Assembly: GCA_041476565.1 (NCBI GenBank)
Contig: JBGOTQ010000001.1
Span: 23,853 to 87,852 of the forward strand
Source: DATKMG01 sp041476565
GTDB lineage: Bacteria > Acidobacteriota > Terriglobia > Versatilivoradales > Versatilivoraceae
Length of the DNA stretch: 64,000 nucleotides
Reading direction: 5' to 3'
Part shown: positions 18,913 to 28,218 of the stretch, one piece after another
Numbering within the stretch: position 1 is the first letter of the stretch
How the letters are laid out: each line of letters starts with the position of its first letter
Notes under the pieces: generated by a model
What the model was told of the DNA's origin: nothing
Databases searched by the model: none
The model's input: only the letters and a program-made list of their open reading frames with translations
Translations under genes and position numbers: made by a program

Positions 18913-19587
18913 ATGACAGCCCCCTTGCTTCCTGATCCTGTAAGCATTGAAAGGCTCCTGGCCACTTGTGGCTTACCATTGGGGCCGCAAGTGGCCGTTC
19001 AGGTCCAGCATTACCTGAAGCTATTGCTGAAATGGAATCAGCGGCTTAATTTGACCGGGTTTCGGGAGCCGGAGGAACAGGTGGTCAGCCTGTTCGGGGA
19101 GACTTTTTTTGCCGCCGGACTGCTGGCCGAGGAGGACAGTCCTCTGCTGGATATCGGTTCTGGCGCCGGCTTCCCAGGCTTGGCCCTGAAGCTGGTGCGC
19201 CCCCTTTTGCACTGTTACCTGCTGGAACCTCGCAAGAAACGGGCAGCCTTTCTGGCCACGGTGCGCCGGGAATTACAGCTGGCCCCGGTCCAGGTCCTCA
19301 GCAAGTCGCTGGAGCAATGCCGGCCCGGCGACTTCGTGCGGCCCCCCCGGGTGATGACCCTGCGGGCGCTGGGCCGGGCGGAGGCCTTGATGGGGAGGGG
19401 ACTTGGCCTGCTTTCTCCTGGTGCACGCGTGCTGCTATTTACCACCGGGAGTTCGCTGGAAGCCGGGGTTCCCGCCTCCACGCAAATCCAGTGGGAGGCC
19501 CCCGTGCCCATTCCCTGGAGCCGCCAGAAGGTCATGCTCCTGGGACGGGTGCGGCCTGTCGGGCGGGAAGCTCCACGGGCAACATAG
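18913..19587 (+). CDS. rsmG: 16S rRNA (guanine-N7) methyltransferase RsmG (GidB)
   Basis: A 224-residue SAM-dependent methyltransferase that modifies the guanine equivalent to G527 of 16S rRNA. The substrate-contact segment KWNQRLNLTGF and the SAM-binding motif LLDIGSGAGFPGLALKL (about residues 76-92) are textbook for the family. It follows mnmG by 7 bp. Length is normal; the C-terminal about 40 residues are G+C-rich and less conserved. Confidence 0.93.
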   Translation: MTAPLLPDPVSIERLLATCGLPLGPQVAVQVQHYLKLLLKWNQRLNLTGFREPEEQVVSLFGETFFAAGLLAEEDSPLLDIGSGAGFPGLALKLVRPLLHCYLLEPRKKRAAFLATVRRELQLAPVQVLSKSLEQCRPGDFVRPPRVMTLRALGRAEALMGRGLGLLSPGARVLLFTTGSSLEAGVPASTQIQWEAPVPIPWSRQKVMLLGRVRPVGREAPRAT

Positions 19588-19654
19588 CGGGGCCCGTTCC
19601 CACCCCTCAGGGCAAGGCCCACCCTGCCAGGACTCTGGCCGGACCGGGATGGGG

Positions 19655-19670
19655 TGTTTCACGTGAAACA
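19655..19670. promoter_or_regulatory. parS centromere-like site
   Basis: The 16-bp perfect palindrome TGTTTCACGTGAAACA is identical to the canonical bacterial parS bound by ParB. It lies between rsmG and parA, 82 bp before the parA start, and is the only copy I see in the window. It nucleates the ParB-DNA partition complex near the origin. Confidence 0.95.
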
Positions 19671-19751
19671 TTTAGCCGTTGAAAAAAAAACGAGCTTCTG
19701 TTAGAAGAAGCCTTTGATTATCAACCTTCCCGGGTTTGCCGAGGAACTACC

Positions 19752-20528
19752 TTGGGCCGAGTCATTGCCATCGCCAATCAAAAGGGCGGGGTGGGGAAAA
19801 CGACCACCGCCATCAATCTGGCCGCTTCACTGGCCGCCGCCGAGATGAAAACTCTGCTGGTGGACTGCGATCCGCAGGCCAATGCCACCAGCGGGCTGGG
19901 GTTCGGCAGGGATCAGCGCCGCCGCAGCCTTTACCATCTGCTCTTGGATGAGGAAGCCTGGGGCGGCGTTCTCCTCAATACCGAATTGGAGGGACTGGAT
20001 TTGGTCCCCTCCGACAGGAATCTGATCGGCGCGACCGTGGAACTGGTGGGGATGGAGCGTCGCGAGCACCGCCTCCAGGAACTCATTCATCCGCAGCGAC
20101 CCGCCTACGCCTTTATCTTGCTGGACTGCCCGCCATCGCTCGATCTGTTGACCGTCAATGCCCTGGTGGCTGCTGATTCAATCCTGATCCCTATTCAGTG
20201 CGAGTACTTTGCTCTGGAAGGCGTCTCGGAATTGCTCGACACCCTGATCCGGATTCGTCGCCACCTCAACCCCCATCTAGCCGTAGAAGGGATCCTGCTG
20301 ACCATGTACGACGAGCGGACCAACTTGAGCGGCCAGGTGGCCAATGATCTGCGCGATTTCTTCGGGACGCAGGTTCTCAAGACCGTAATCCCGCGCAATA
20401 TTCGCCTGGCGGAGGCCCCCAGTTACGGGAAGCCCATCCTCCTCTATGACATTAAGTCCCGGGGGGCCGAAAGCTATCTGCAGCTGGCCAAGGAGATTAT
20501 CACCAATGACAAGAAAAGCACTCGGTAA
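19752..20528 (+). CDS. parA: chromosome partitioning ATPase ParA (Soj)
   Basis: A 258-residue deviant Walker ATPase. It begins with IAIANQKGGVGKTTTAINLA (the deviant Walker A lysine lies in KGGVGKT), has VDCDPQANATSGLG (Walker A') and LLDCPPSLDLLTVNAL (Walker B). It drives origin segregation by dynamic nucleoid binding and is stimulated by ParB. The start is TTG at 19752, directly before the conserved first strand. It overlaps parB by 23 bp. Confidence 0.95.
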   Translation: MGRVIAIANQKGGVGKTTTAINLAASLAAAEMKTLLVDCDPQANATSGLGFGRDQRRRSLYHLLLDEEAWGGVLLNTELEGLDLVPSDRNLIGATVELVGMERREHRLQELIHPQRPAYAFILLDCPPSLDLLTVNALVAADSILIPIQCEYFALEGVSELLDTLIRIRRHLNPHLAVEGILLTMYDERTNLSGQVANDLRDFFGTQVLKTVIPRNIRLAEAPSYGKPILLYDIKSRGAESYLQLAKEIITNDKKSTR

Positions 20529-21357
20529 AGGGCTCAGCGCCCTGCTGCAAGACCGGGAAACAGGTGGGGACAGCGAACTCCGGGAGCTGGACCTGGACCT
20601 GCTCACCCCCAATCCCTTCCAGCCCCGACAGGTCTTCTCCGAGGCCAAACTGGACGAACTGGCCCAGTCCATCCGGGTTCACGGCTTCGTCCAGCCTCTG
20701 GTGGTTCGCCGGGACGGGGAGCGGTTTCAGATTGTCGCGGGGGAACGCCGCTGGCGAGCCGCCCAGCGGTTGGGGCTGCTCAAGGTCCCGGTGGTGATCA
20801 GGCGGATTCCCGATGAGCAACTGATGGAAACCTCCCTGGTTGAGAATATTCAGCGGGAGAGCCTCAACCCTCTCGAGGAAGCTGGCGCCTATTATCGCCT
20901 AACCCACGAGTTTCATCTCACCCAGGAGGCCGTGGCCCAGCGCACCGGCAAGGACCGGACCACCATCACCAACCTTCTGCGCCTGCTGAAACTGCCCAAA
21001 GAAGTCCAGCAACTTGTACTGGAGGAGAAGCTCTCCATGGGACACGCCCGGGCTCTGCTGGCCCTGGAGCACACTTCAGAACAAAAGACTCTGGCCGAGA
21101 AAATCGTCCGTTACGGCTGGTCAGTGCGTCAGGTGGAACAGGCCGTGTCTGCAAGCAGGACGGAAACGCCTCGCAAAAAAGAACAGTTGCGACAGGATCC
21201 CAACGTGCGTGCCGCCGTCGAAAGGCTGGAACGGGCCCTGGGCACCAGGGTTCGGGTTGTCGAGAAAGGCCAGCGGGGCCGGATTGAAATTGAGTTTTAC
21301 TCCCCAGAGGAGCTGCAGCGTCTTTACGAATACTTGATTCGCAGCGAGGAGCCTTGA
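20506..21357 (+). CDS. parB: chromosome partitioning protein ParB (Spo0J)
   Basis: A 283-residue parS-binding CTPase. The N terminus KALGKGLSALL is the ParA-contacting helix. The CTP/ParB box contains GERRWRAAQRLGL, and an HTH (TQEAVAQRTGKDRTTITNLLRLL) follows with the LSMGHARALLAL segment. The C-terminal dimerisation helix ends the protein. The ATG at 20506 places the KALGKGL motif at the N terminus and lies inside the end of parA, consistent with coupled translation. Confidence 0.95.
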   Translation: MTRKALGKGLSALLQDRETGGDSELRELDLDLLTPNPFQPRQVFSEAKLDELAQSIRVHGFVQPLVVRRDGERFQIVAGERRWRAAQRLGLLKVPVVIRRIPDEQLMETSLVENIQRESLNPLEEAGAYYRLTHEFHLTQEAVAQRTGKDRTTITNLLRLLKLPKEVQQLVLEEKLSMGHARALLALEHTSEQKTLAEKIVRYGWSVRQVEQAVSASRTETPRKKEQLRQDPNVRAAVERLERALGTRVRVVEKGQRGRIEIEFYSPEELQRLYEYLIRSEEP

Positions 21358-21501
21358 GGTGGACTCGAGAAGGCGGGTCAGTCCGGCCATCCCACGCTCA
21401 GCAGCGTTCCAGACCCTGTTTGGGGGCCAGGACATCGAACCGCCAAGGCGGCAATATGCTCCGCAGCAGAACGACAGCCAGTCAGGGGTGCCTCTCTGCA
21501 G

Positions 21502-22230
21502 CTACTTGCTCGTCTCGGTGGAATGGTCTGGCGGGAGAGGCTGGGGTCTGACATGGGCTCGCGTGAATTGCGAAGCTGGCAGCACGGTGTCTCTGTCGAA
21601 TTTCATTCGAAAAACGGTCCCGACCGCGAGTCGAATATCCTTGCCCTTGCTTAAGAGCAAACCTGCCAGGGCTCCCGCCGCGGGTCCGGCGATGGCGGGC
21701 CCCACACTGTGAGTGGCAATCGCTGCGGGCGTACTGGCAATGGAGCCGAGTGTGGCCCCTTTGGCTGCATTCTCCAGAGCCTTGCCTGTCGAACTGTTTG
21801 CCTTCAACTTCCCTTCCGAGTCCGTCTTGATCTTTTCATCGTTAGCCACGTCGTCGGCCGCAGCCACTGAAACGAATACAGGTTCAGCGCCATAGCTGGT
21901 GGTGATTTCATTAAACATGGCATAGATCTCCGCGCGGCGCTTGGATCGGGTAGCAGCCGTCACCTGCGTGATCTTGCCGGTAATCTCGGTGCCCCGGGGC
22001 AGGACGTAACGATCGCTGACCTGAAGAGGGACCGTCAGCGTCACAGAAATGAAGTCCCCTACCTCCGAGATCTTAGAGCTGATCGGAGTCTGCAGCGAGG
22101 CTTGGAACCTCATCCCCGCCGGAATGACCACCTTGTCCGGTTCCTGACCGAGTCCATTAGACAGGGTTACGAGGATTATCCCGGTAGTGGCTATGAGTGC
22201 TACAAACCGGTGGCGGGGGATTCTGCACAT
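21502..22230 (-). CDS. secreted protein with glycine-zipper segment, unknown function
   Basis: A 242-residue exported protein. The N terminus has a signal peptide (about residues 1-28, hydrophobic core ALIATTGIILVTL). A beta-rich region with VLPRGTEITGKITQV follows, then a glycine/alanine zipper (about residues 160-200) and a second beta segment. The start at 22230 is fixed by AAGGAGAAAGTCACATG. A protein at 55839-56426 has the same layout and may be a paralogue. It is the second gene after the secreted protein at 22307-22996 on the same strand. Function unknown; likely envelope-associated. Confidence 0.7.
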   Translation of the reverse strand: MCRIPRHRFVALIATTGIILVTLSNGLGQEPDKVVIPAGMRFQASLQTPISSKISEVGDFISVTLTVPLQVSDRYVLPRGTEITGKITQVTAATRSKRRAEIYAMFNEITTSYGAEPVFVSVAAADDVANDEKIKTDSEGKLKANSSTGKALENAAKGATLGSIASTPAAIATHSVGPAIAGPAAGALAGLLLSKGKDIRLAVGTVFRMKFDRDTVLPASQFTRAHVRPQPLPPDHSTETSK

Positions 22231-22306
22231 GTGACTTTCTCCTTTTGTTCGCCATTTCTCCTTCAGCGAGTTGGCCTGCATTTTCCTGGAGCTCCGAAGT
22301 CTCCCG

Positions 22307-22996
22307 TTACTTAAGCTCAATCTCAAAGAAAAGCAGGTTCCCCTGGGTCCGTAGGTTCCGGATTTCGGGGATATATATTTTGTAACCGTTGAGCGGTTTC
22401 TGGTTGTCCCGGAGTTGAAAAAAAACAAAGCCGGAGGATGTCGACTTAGGGGCGACCCGAGCTTCCTTGAGTGCTTTGTTCGTGAAGTCGGTTTCGATTT
22501 CAAATGCATCTTTGCTGGGACCATCCCGTTTAGGCATGGGGAAAGGCATCGGCATACGCTTGCCGGGCGAGCCGCCCTTGCCTGGGTTTACGAGAGCTTG
22601 AATCACTTCATCCACCGGGATTTGGGCAATCGAGTGGTTCTTAGGATCCAGCAGGGTTACATCCGGGCCGCTGAGCAAAACCGGATCCTCTCCATCGTTG
22701 GTTACGATGATGTGAATCGGGACGATCCCCAATCTGTCCAGGTCCTTGACATCAAAAGCAGTACGAATCTTCTCTTTAGTCCAGTAGGCATCCGCCGCAA
22801 TCGTGACCGCTCCCTGCTGCTGATGGCCGGGGTAAGTCGAAGCCGGATCCACTTTGACCCGGACGCTCTTGTAAGCGCCGAGAACCGAGGTCGTCAGAAC
22901 TAAAGCGAGCAGCCCTCCACAGAAGGCAGACCTCCATCGAGGTTGAAGAAGAGCAGTCCTCGCATCATGGAAAAGAGGTGGTCTTAATTTAGACAT
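22307..22996 (-). CDS. secreted protein, unknown function
   Basis: A 229-residue protein with an N-terminal signal or anchor (hydrophobic GGLLALVLTTSVLGA, about residues 28-42) and a mainly beta-structured exported part. The segment IVPIHIIVTNDGEDPVLLSGPDVTLL looks like an immunoglobulin-like strand pair. A Pro/Met-rich loop (KRMPMPFPMPKRDG) lies near residue 150. AAGGAGAAAAAGG sits directly before the ATG. It leads the two-gene run with the glycine-zipper protein. I do not recognise a characterised family. Confidence 0.7.
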   Translation of the reverse strand: MSKLRPPLFHDARTALLQPRWRSAFCGGLLALVLTTSVLGAYKSVRVKVDPASTYPGHQQQGAVTIAADAYWTKEKIRTAFDVKDLDRLGIVPIHIIVTNDGEDPVLLSGPDVTLLDPKNHSIAQIPVDEVIQALVNPGKGGSPGKRMPMPFPMPKRDGPSKDAFEIETDFTNKALKEARVAPKSTSSGFVFFQLRDNQKPLNGYKIYIPEIRNLRTQGNLLFFEIELK

Positions 22997-23249
22997 CCTT
23001 TTTCTCCTTGATTCATAAGTGCTAATGGGCCAGTTTCCACCCGTTCAGTCAAAGTTCACAGATCGCTCGCGGCTCTTTTGAATTCTCGCCTCTCAGAACA
23101 ACCAGGCACCGTAGAAACGAAAAGACAGGGGCAAACTTTCCCTTTTAAGTATAGAATGTTTGTCTACGTTTTCCATAGCAGATGCGATGGCCTGGCGAGT
23201 TCAGCGGTTGGATTGGTAGCGTCAGGATTGCACTCAACGGACCTAGAAA

Positions 23250-24845
23250 GTGGATTTGAAGAAGCCTCGGGAATCAAACCCCTCTCATGGTGAACCATGG
23301 CAGCCCGTCCTGCTCAGCATGCCCCTGCTACCGCTGGATGGCTTGGTACCTTCGATACTCTTGCATGTATTGTTTCTGCTTCTTCTGACCCACCTGCCCT
23401 CTACCCGGAGGTTCCGTCCCAATGGAATCGATTTGGATATAGAGAGGGTTACCTATTACCGAGTTTCCCCATCATTTCCAGATGTTTCACCGCCTGCCAA
23501 TGAAGTAAAGCCCCCAAGTACCTCCCCCCAATCTGCTCGGCCAGATGTTGCCAGGAATAGAGACCGGGATGTTCAGATTCATTCAGAGAGTCCGAACCCC
23601 GTTCAACAAGTTCTTGACCAACCGGAAGTCAAACAAGTGGCCTCCTTGCCTAAGCTGGAACTGCCGAACATCCTTTTCCAGCCCCCCAAAAGCAACCGGG
23701 GCATTGAGGCCCCCCTACCCCTCTTCGAAATCTCGGAAGACCTTCGACAGGAAAAAGCGAACCTGCCCAGAGTCGAGTTGCCGAACCAACTTCTGGACCA
23801 ACCCAAGACCGCGCGGGGAATCGAGCCTGCGGTAGCTCTGCCTGAACTGTCACCTGAATTGCAGCACGACCTCAGAAGAGATACGTCCGTTCCTACCACT
23901 CTGGCGGCTAAACCGAAGATCGCTGCGCCGCCCCCGTTGCCCCAGTCTGCCCTTCAATGGGGGGACCTGGATAGCCGAACCGAGGTCACGGATTTGTCGG
24001 CCCAGCCCAAAACCCCGCTTTTAGCCTATTCCCAGGATCCGGTCTTGCCCAAGGGTGAACTGGCCATTCCCAAAGCCAGAACCAGCGGGAGTCTTATTGC
24101 CGCTTCCTCAGCAACGGCAGCGAACCCTCCAGCCGGGTCCCTTGATTTCGGGGCTGCGGACATTACCATCCCCAACGTCTCCATCAGAACCCAGGCCCCT
24201 CTGCCGGCGGGGGCTGCCAAAGGGATGGTTATTCAGGCTCCGGGTACTCCACCGCCGCTTGAAGAGAAAGCCATGGAACCCGAGAAAAAGGCCCCCCAGG
24301 CCTTGCAGGACTATCTTGTCTCCATGGCTCATCCCCTCAAGCTGCCGAACTCCAAACCTGTGGCTCCTTATTCACTGCCGGACTCTCCCTTAGTGGAAGC
24401 GGAGCGGAAGGGGCTGGAGATTTACACAGCGGCCATTAATGCCCCCAATTTCACGAGTAAACGGGGTAGCTGGATTTTCCGCTTTGCGGAAATCCCGGAG
24501 ACGAAGCTTATTCCCCTGTCGGTCGAAAGCACGCCACCGCCCCGGCATACGCAATTAACAGCTCCTTCGGCCACAGTAAAGGTTGACCCTCGTTATCCGC
24601 CCGAAGTCATCCGCGACCATGTTGAAGGGGTGGTCATCCTCTATGCCGTGATCCGGCGAGACGGGAGGGTCGATCCCCTGAGTGTTCGCATTCTGCAAAA
24701 ACTAGATCCTCGCCTGGATGTGAGCGCCCGAGATGCCTTGTTGGGTTGGAAGTTCAAGCCTTCAACCAAGGAGGGGGATCCTGTCGACATTCAAGCCGAG
24801 GTTTCCATCCCCTTCTATTTGCATCGTGACATCTTTTCGCATTAG
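23250..24845 (+). CDS. TonB-family C-terminal domain protein with long proline-rich linker
   Basis: A 531-residue protein with one hydrophobic span near residues 25-50 (LVPSILLHVLFLLLLTHL) and a long Pro/Ser-rich periplasmic linker with loosely repeated LPN/ELPN-type segments. A C-terminal TonB domain (about residues 435-525) includes DPRYPPEVIRDHVEGVVILYAVI and ALLGWKFKP. TonB proteins transmit inner-membrane proton-motive energy to outer-membrane receptors. Here no ExbB/ExbD genes are near, so it may be a TonB-like scaffold. The start is GTG at 23250. Upstream (22997-23249) I see only promoter-like DNA. Confidence 0.78.
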   Translation: MDLKKPRESNPSHGEPWQPVLLSMPLLPLDGLVPSILLHVLFLLLLTHLPSTRRFRPNGIDLDIERVTYYRVSPSFPDVSPPANEVKPPSTSPQSARPDVARNRDRDVQIHSESPNPVQQVLDQPEVKQVASLPKLELPNILFQPPKSNRGIEAPLPLFEISEDLRQEKANLPRVELPNQLLDQPKTARGIEPAVALPELSPELQHDLRRDTSVPTTLAAKPKIAAPPPLPQSALQWGDLDSRTEVTDLSAQPKTPLLAYSQDPVLPKGELAIPKARTSGSLIAASSATAANPPAGSLDFGAADITIPNVSIRTQAPLPAGAAKGMVIQAPGTPPPLEEKAMEPEKKAPQALQDYLVSMAHPLKLPNSKPVAPYSLPDSPLVEAERKGLEIYTAAINAPNFTSKRGSWIFRFAEIPETKLIPLSVESTPPPRHTQLTAPSATVKVDPRYPPEVIRDHVEGVVILYAVIRRDGRVDPLSVRILQKLDPRLDVSARDALLGWKFKPSTKEGDPVDIQAEVSIPFYLHRDIFSH

Positions 24846-24946
24846 CCACAAGCATTACTCTTGCCTTGGCTTGACGGCCCCGTCTCGATGTTCTAATCTA
24901 AGGCAATTGGTTCCGGGGAACCTTCAAAGAGAACTCGACACTGTCT

Positions 24947-26191
24947 ATGGCCTCTATTGAACGCCGCAACACAGTAACTGTGCAAATGGGTCGAATCCGG
25001 GTCGGCTCTGGGCAGCCGATTGTTGTCCAATCAATGACCAACACGGAAACCGCCGACGCATCGAGCACGGCCGCCCAAGTAGTCGCGCTGGCAAGGGCCG
25101 GCTCAGAATTGGTCCGCATCACAGTGAATACCCGCGAGGCAGCTCAAGCCGTACCGGAGATCGTCGAGCGAGTCCGGGGCGAAGGAGTAGAAGTGCCAGT
25201 CGTTGGGGACTTCCACTATAATGGCCACTTGCTTCTGAGTGAATACCGGGAATGTGCCCGGGCATTGGCCAAATACCGAATCAACCCGGGGAACGTCGGG
25301 GTGGGCAAAAGACACGATGAAAATTTCAAGAGGATGATCGAAGTGGCCTTGGAACATGAGAAGCCGGTTCGAATTGGAGTCAACTGGGGATCTCTTGACC
25401 AGGCGTTGCTTTCCCGGCTCATGGAGGCCAATGCCCGTCGTATCAATCCGCTCAGTGCACGGGAAGTCATGATCGAGGCCATAGTCGTCAGTGCCCTCGA
25501 ATCGGGCGAGTTGGCTGAACGGTACGGTTTGTCTCACGACCGGATCATCTTGAGTGCGAAGGTATCGGCGGTACAGGACCTGATCGATGTCTATCGTTCC
25601 TTAGGCCGACAGTGTGACTATCCGCTCCATCTGGGGCTCACCGAAGCCGGAATGGGCTCGAAAGGCATTATCTCCAGTTCAGCGGCCTTGGCCGTCCTGC
25701 TTCAAGAAGGGATTGGGGATACAATTCGAGTCTCACTCACGCCGGCACCCAACGGTGACCGCACGGAAGAAGTTTTCGTTAGCCAGCAAATCCTCCAATC
25801 CCTTGGAATCCGCAGTTTCCAGCCGCAAGTGACTGCCTGCCCAGGATGTGGGCGAACCACCAGTGCCTTTTTCCAGGAGATGGCCAAGGAGATCGAAAGT
25901 CACCTGCGGGGCCGGATGCCATACTGGAAAGAGCACTATCGAGGCGTGGAAGAATTGAGTGTGGCCGTCATGGGGTGCGTCGTTAATGGACCGGGAGAGT
26001 CGAAGCATGCCCATATTGGCATCTCACTGCCCGGGACTGGCGAAGAACCCAAGGCCCCGGTTTACGTCGATGGCCGGCTCTTGAGGACCCTTCGCGGGCC
26101 AACTCTGGTCACGGAGTTCATTTCCATCCTTGAACATTACGTTCAGGCCCATTACGAGCCAGCTTCCGCCCCGGAGCCTACCGCCCGCTGA
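24947..26191 (+). CDS. ispG: 4-hydroxy-3-methylbut-2-en-1-yl diphosphate synthase (IspG/GcpE)
   Basis: A 414-residue [4Fe-4S] enzyme of the MEP pathway. It converts methylerythritol cyclodiphosphate to HMBPP in isoprenoid synthesis. The N-terminal TIM barrel has VQSMTNTETADASSTAAQV and the metal/substrate motif GDFHYNG. The C-terminal Fe-S domain has the ligands in ACPGCGRTT and MGCVVNGPGE. Length matches the short bacterial form without the A* insert. The ATG at 24947 starts immediately before the first conserved strand. Confidence 0.97.
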   Translation: MASIERRNTVTVQMGRIRVGSGQPIVVQSMTNTETADASSTAAQVVALARAGSELVRITVNTREAAQAVPEIVERVRGEGVEVPVVGDFHYNGHLLLSEYRECARALAKYRINPGNVGVGKRHDENFKRMIEVALEHEKPVRIGVNWGSLDQALLSRLMEANARRINPLSAREVMIEAIVVSALESGELAERYGLSHDRIILSAKVSAVQDLIDVYRSLGRQCDYPLHLGLTEAGMGSKGIISSSAALAVLLQEGIGDTIRVSLTPAPNGDRTEEVFVSQQILQSLGIRSFQPQVTACPGCGRTTSAFFQEMAKEIESHLRGRMPYWKEHYRGVEELSVAVMGCVVNGPGESKHAHIGISLPGTGEEPKAPVYVDGRLLRTLRGPTLVTEFISILEHYVQAHYEPASAPEPTAR

Positions 26192-26228
26192 TTGCGCGAA
26201 CTGGATCATTCTGAGAGGAGAAGCCACG

Positions 26229-26999
26229 GTGCTCAGCTATTCCGAGAAGGGAAGCGGCCAGCCCTTGGTCCTGCTTCATGCCTTTCCCCTGAACCGTTAT
26301 ATGTGGGATCGGCAATTGGAAAGCTGGAGCAATCGCCACCGAGTCGTTGCTCCAGACTTCCGGGGCTTTGGCGAGTCGCCCTTGGGAGAGGATGAGTCCC
26401 GCATGGAGTCTTTTGCCGACGACGTCCGGGACTTGCTCGACACTCTGAAGGTGTCGGGAAGAATCATCCTGGTGGGCCTCTCCATGGGTGGTTACGTAGC
26501 ATTTGAATTTTGCCGCAAGTATCCGGAACGGCTTATGGCCATGGTCATGATTGCCACACAACCCGTTTCGGATTCTGAAGAATCCAGGAAGTCCCGTTAT
26601 GAACTGGCGGAAATGGTCCGCACTCGAGGGACTGAGGTTTTGATTGAGCAGATGACTCCGCGGCTTTTGGGGAAGACCACACGGCTAAGCCGGCCGGATG
26701 TCGTCGAAACAGTCCGGCGGCTGATGATTTCGAATTCCATCAGAGGAGTTTCAAAGGCCTGTTACGGCTTGGCTTCGCGCCGGGACTCCACCCCGATCCT
26801 GGGGGCGATTCCTGTCCCAGTCCTCATTGTGGCTGGAGCTGAAGACCCAATCATACCCGCCTCCCAATTGGAAGCTATGAAGACGGGCATCCGGCAGTCT
26901 CAGTTGGTGCTCATACCCCAAAGTGGCCACCTGGTCAACCTGGAACAACCCCAGGAACTTGACCGCCTCGTGCAAGTATTCTTGGCGGGGTTGGGTTAA
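26229..26999 (+). CDS. alpha/beta hydrolase
   Basis: A 256-residue alpha/beta-hydrolase of the 3-oxoadipate enol-lactonase-like group. The oxyanion segment LLHAFPLNRYMWDRQL, the nucleophile elbow GLSMGG (Ser near residue 88), an Asp in GAEDPIIP and a His in SGHLVNLEQP complete the catalytic triad. The start is a GTG at 26229 with GAGAGGAGAAGCC before it. An earlier ATG at 26130 would overlap ispG by 62 bp. Substrate unknown. Confidence 0.82.
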   Translation: MLSYSEKGSGQPLVLLHAFPLNRYMWDRQLESWSNRHRVVAPDFRGFGESPLGEDESRMESFADDVRDLLDTLKVSGRIILVGLSMGGYVAFEFCRKYPERLMAMVMIATQPVSDSEESRKSRYELAEMVRTRGTEVLIEQMTPRLLGKTTRLSRPDVVETVRRLMISNSIRGVSKACYGLASRRDSTPILGAIPVPVLIVAGAEDPIIPASQLEAMKTGIRQSQLVLIPQSGHLVNLEQPQELDRLVQVFLAGLG

Positions 27000-27042
27000 G
27001 GAGGGCGAATTGCAGGGCTACCCGGCACAAATCGGAGACACC

Positions 27043-27345
27043 ATGAGCTTCTCCTTGCAGGAGCTAAGAAAGTTCGCCATTCAGGAGCAAGTTGAGATCA
27101 CCTTTCGCGATAAGGCCACGGGCCATTCCTGGAGGATTTCCCGCGATGGAATTGTGAAATTTGGAGTCTCGAAGCCCTGGGGAGAGAGGGTGGACCATAC
27201 GGCGGAGTCCACTCTTGCCCTGGCAAATGAGTTTTCCCTGGAGGGACCTGAGAAGGCACGCCTCCTAACTAGGACCCAAATGACCCAGCTTTTGGCGGAC
27301 TCCCTGACAAGAACGGCGACATCCCGCAGCGAAGATGAGAGCTGA
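27043..27345 (+). CDS. conserved hypothetical protein (100 aa)
   Basis: A 100-residue soluble protein starting MSFSLQELRKFAIQEQVEITFRDKATG. It has a short beta-rich core (WRISRDGIVKF) and a charged helical tail. The DNA preceding the ATG (ATCGGAGACACC) includes a GGAG site. It lies between the alpha/beta hydrolase and the DUF3108 gene, all on the plus strand with small gaps, so it is probably cotranscribed with them. Family not recognised. Confidence 0.6.
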   Translation: MSFSLQELRKFAIQEQVEITFRDKATGHSWRISRDGIVKFGVSKPWGERVDHTAESTLALANEFSLEGPEKARLLTRTQMTQLLADSLTRTATSRSEDES

Positions 27346-27351
27346 GGTCGG

Positions 27352-28218
27352 ATGGAGAACACCGCCAATAGGCGCGTTCTGATAATCGGGCGTTGCCAGG
27401 CCGCCAGGCTCGGAGGCCGATGCGGCTTGGTGGTGCTCCTGTTGGCGGGCCCTCCTCCATTCCGTGCCGCTGCTCTCCACGATCCGCAAGATGTTTTCCC
27501 TCCGGGAGAAAAGCTAGTCTACCAAGTGCGATGGGATCCCCCCGCCTGGGCATTCTTCCTACCGCCCGTCACGGCAGGAGAGTTGACATTTCAGGTCCGA
27601 CCCTTGAGCACCATCGATGGTCGGCAAGTACGACGAATCACGGTAGACGCCATCTCGTCAGGTTTTTTTCTTAAGATAGCCGGCATCTCCGTAAAGGATC
27701 ATTTTGAATCGCTCATCGACCCGAAGGAATTCTGTTCCGTCAAGATGACTAAGGTCCTTCGAGAAGGCAAGCGGCAGCGGGATGTGTTTCTTACCTTCGA
27801 CAGGGAGACTGGAATTGGACGATATCTGGCCTTCGACGTGAGCAAGTATCCGCGAGTTGCATTAAAGGACCAGCAGCTACAGGGCCTGCCTCACTGTGTC
27901 CAAGACGTCATTTCCGCCATCTATCTCACAAGGCTTTACGACCTGAAGGTGGGTGTCGAGTCTCCCTTGACTATCAGTGACGACGGCGTGGTCAAGGAAG
28001 TGAAGCTACGCATCGTAAAACGGGAGACCGTCGAAGCCGAAGCCGGCAAATACACGGCCCTGAGAGTCGAGGCCTTTTCGGTATTTGGCGGGTTGTTCCG
28101 ACAAGGAGGTACCCTGATCGTTTGGGTCAGCGACGACGCCAAAAAAGTCCCAGTCCGGTTTGAAGCCAGCTTGAAATTCGGAAAGGTGTATGGATCGGTC
28201 AAGCGGTGGGGTGAGTGA
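27352..28218 (+). CDS. secreted DUF3108-type protein
   Basis: A 288-residue exported protein of the DUF3108 type. The N terminus is a signal segment (GLVVLLLAGPPPFRAAA) ending near residue 40. The beta-barrel-like core opens with FPPGEKLVYQVRW and continues with GELTFQVRPL, the usual DUF3108 opening. It has SGFFLKIAGISVKDHFES, then CVQDVISAIYLTR. Its stop codon overlaps the end of the tRNA-His gene on the other strand by 12 bp. It starts 7 bp after the previous gene. Function unknown; the family is periplasmic. Confidence 0.8.
   Translation: MENTANRRVLIIGRCQAARLGGRCGLVVLLLAGPPPFRAAALHDPQDVFPPGEKLVYQVRWDPPAWAFFLPPVTAGELTFQVRPLSTIDGRQVRRITVDAISSGFFLKIAGISVKDHFESLIDPKEFCSVKMTKVLREGKRQRDVFLTFDRETGIGRYLAFDVSKYPRVALKDQQLQGLPHCVQDVISAIYLTRLYDLKVGVESPLTISDDGVVKEVKLRIVKRETVEAEAGKYTALRVEAFSVFGGLFRQGGTLIVWVSDDAKKVPVRFEASLKFGKVYGSVKRWGE

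Noticed and set aside
19682..19711. Hairpin GCTTCT/AGAAGC next to nine A, a minus-strand terminator shape, near parS
   Set aside because: No minus-strand gene ends there, so there is nothing for it to terminate. Probably chance, or an antisense end.
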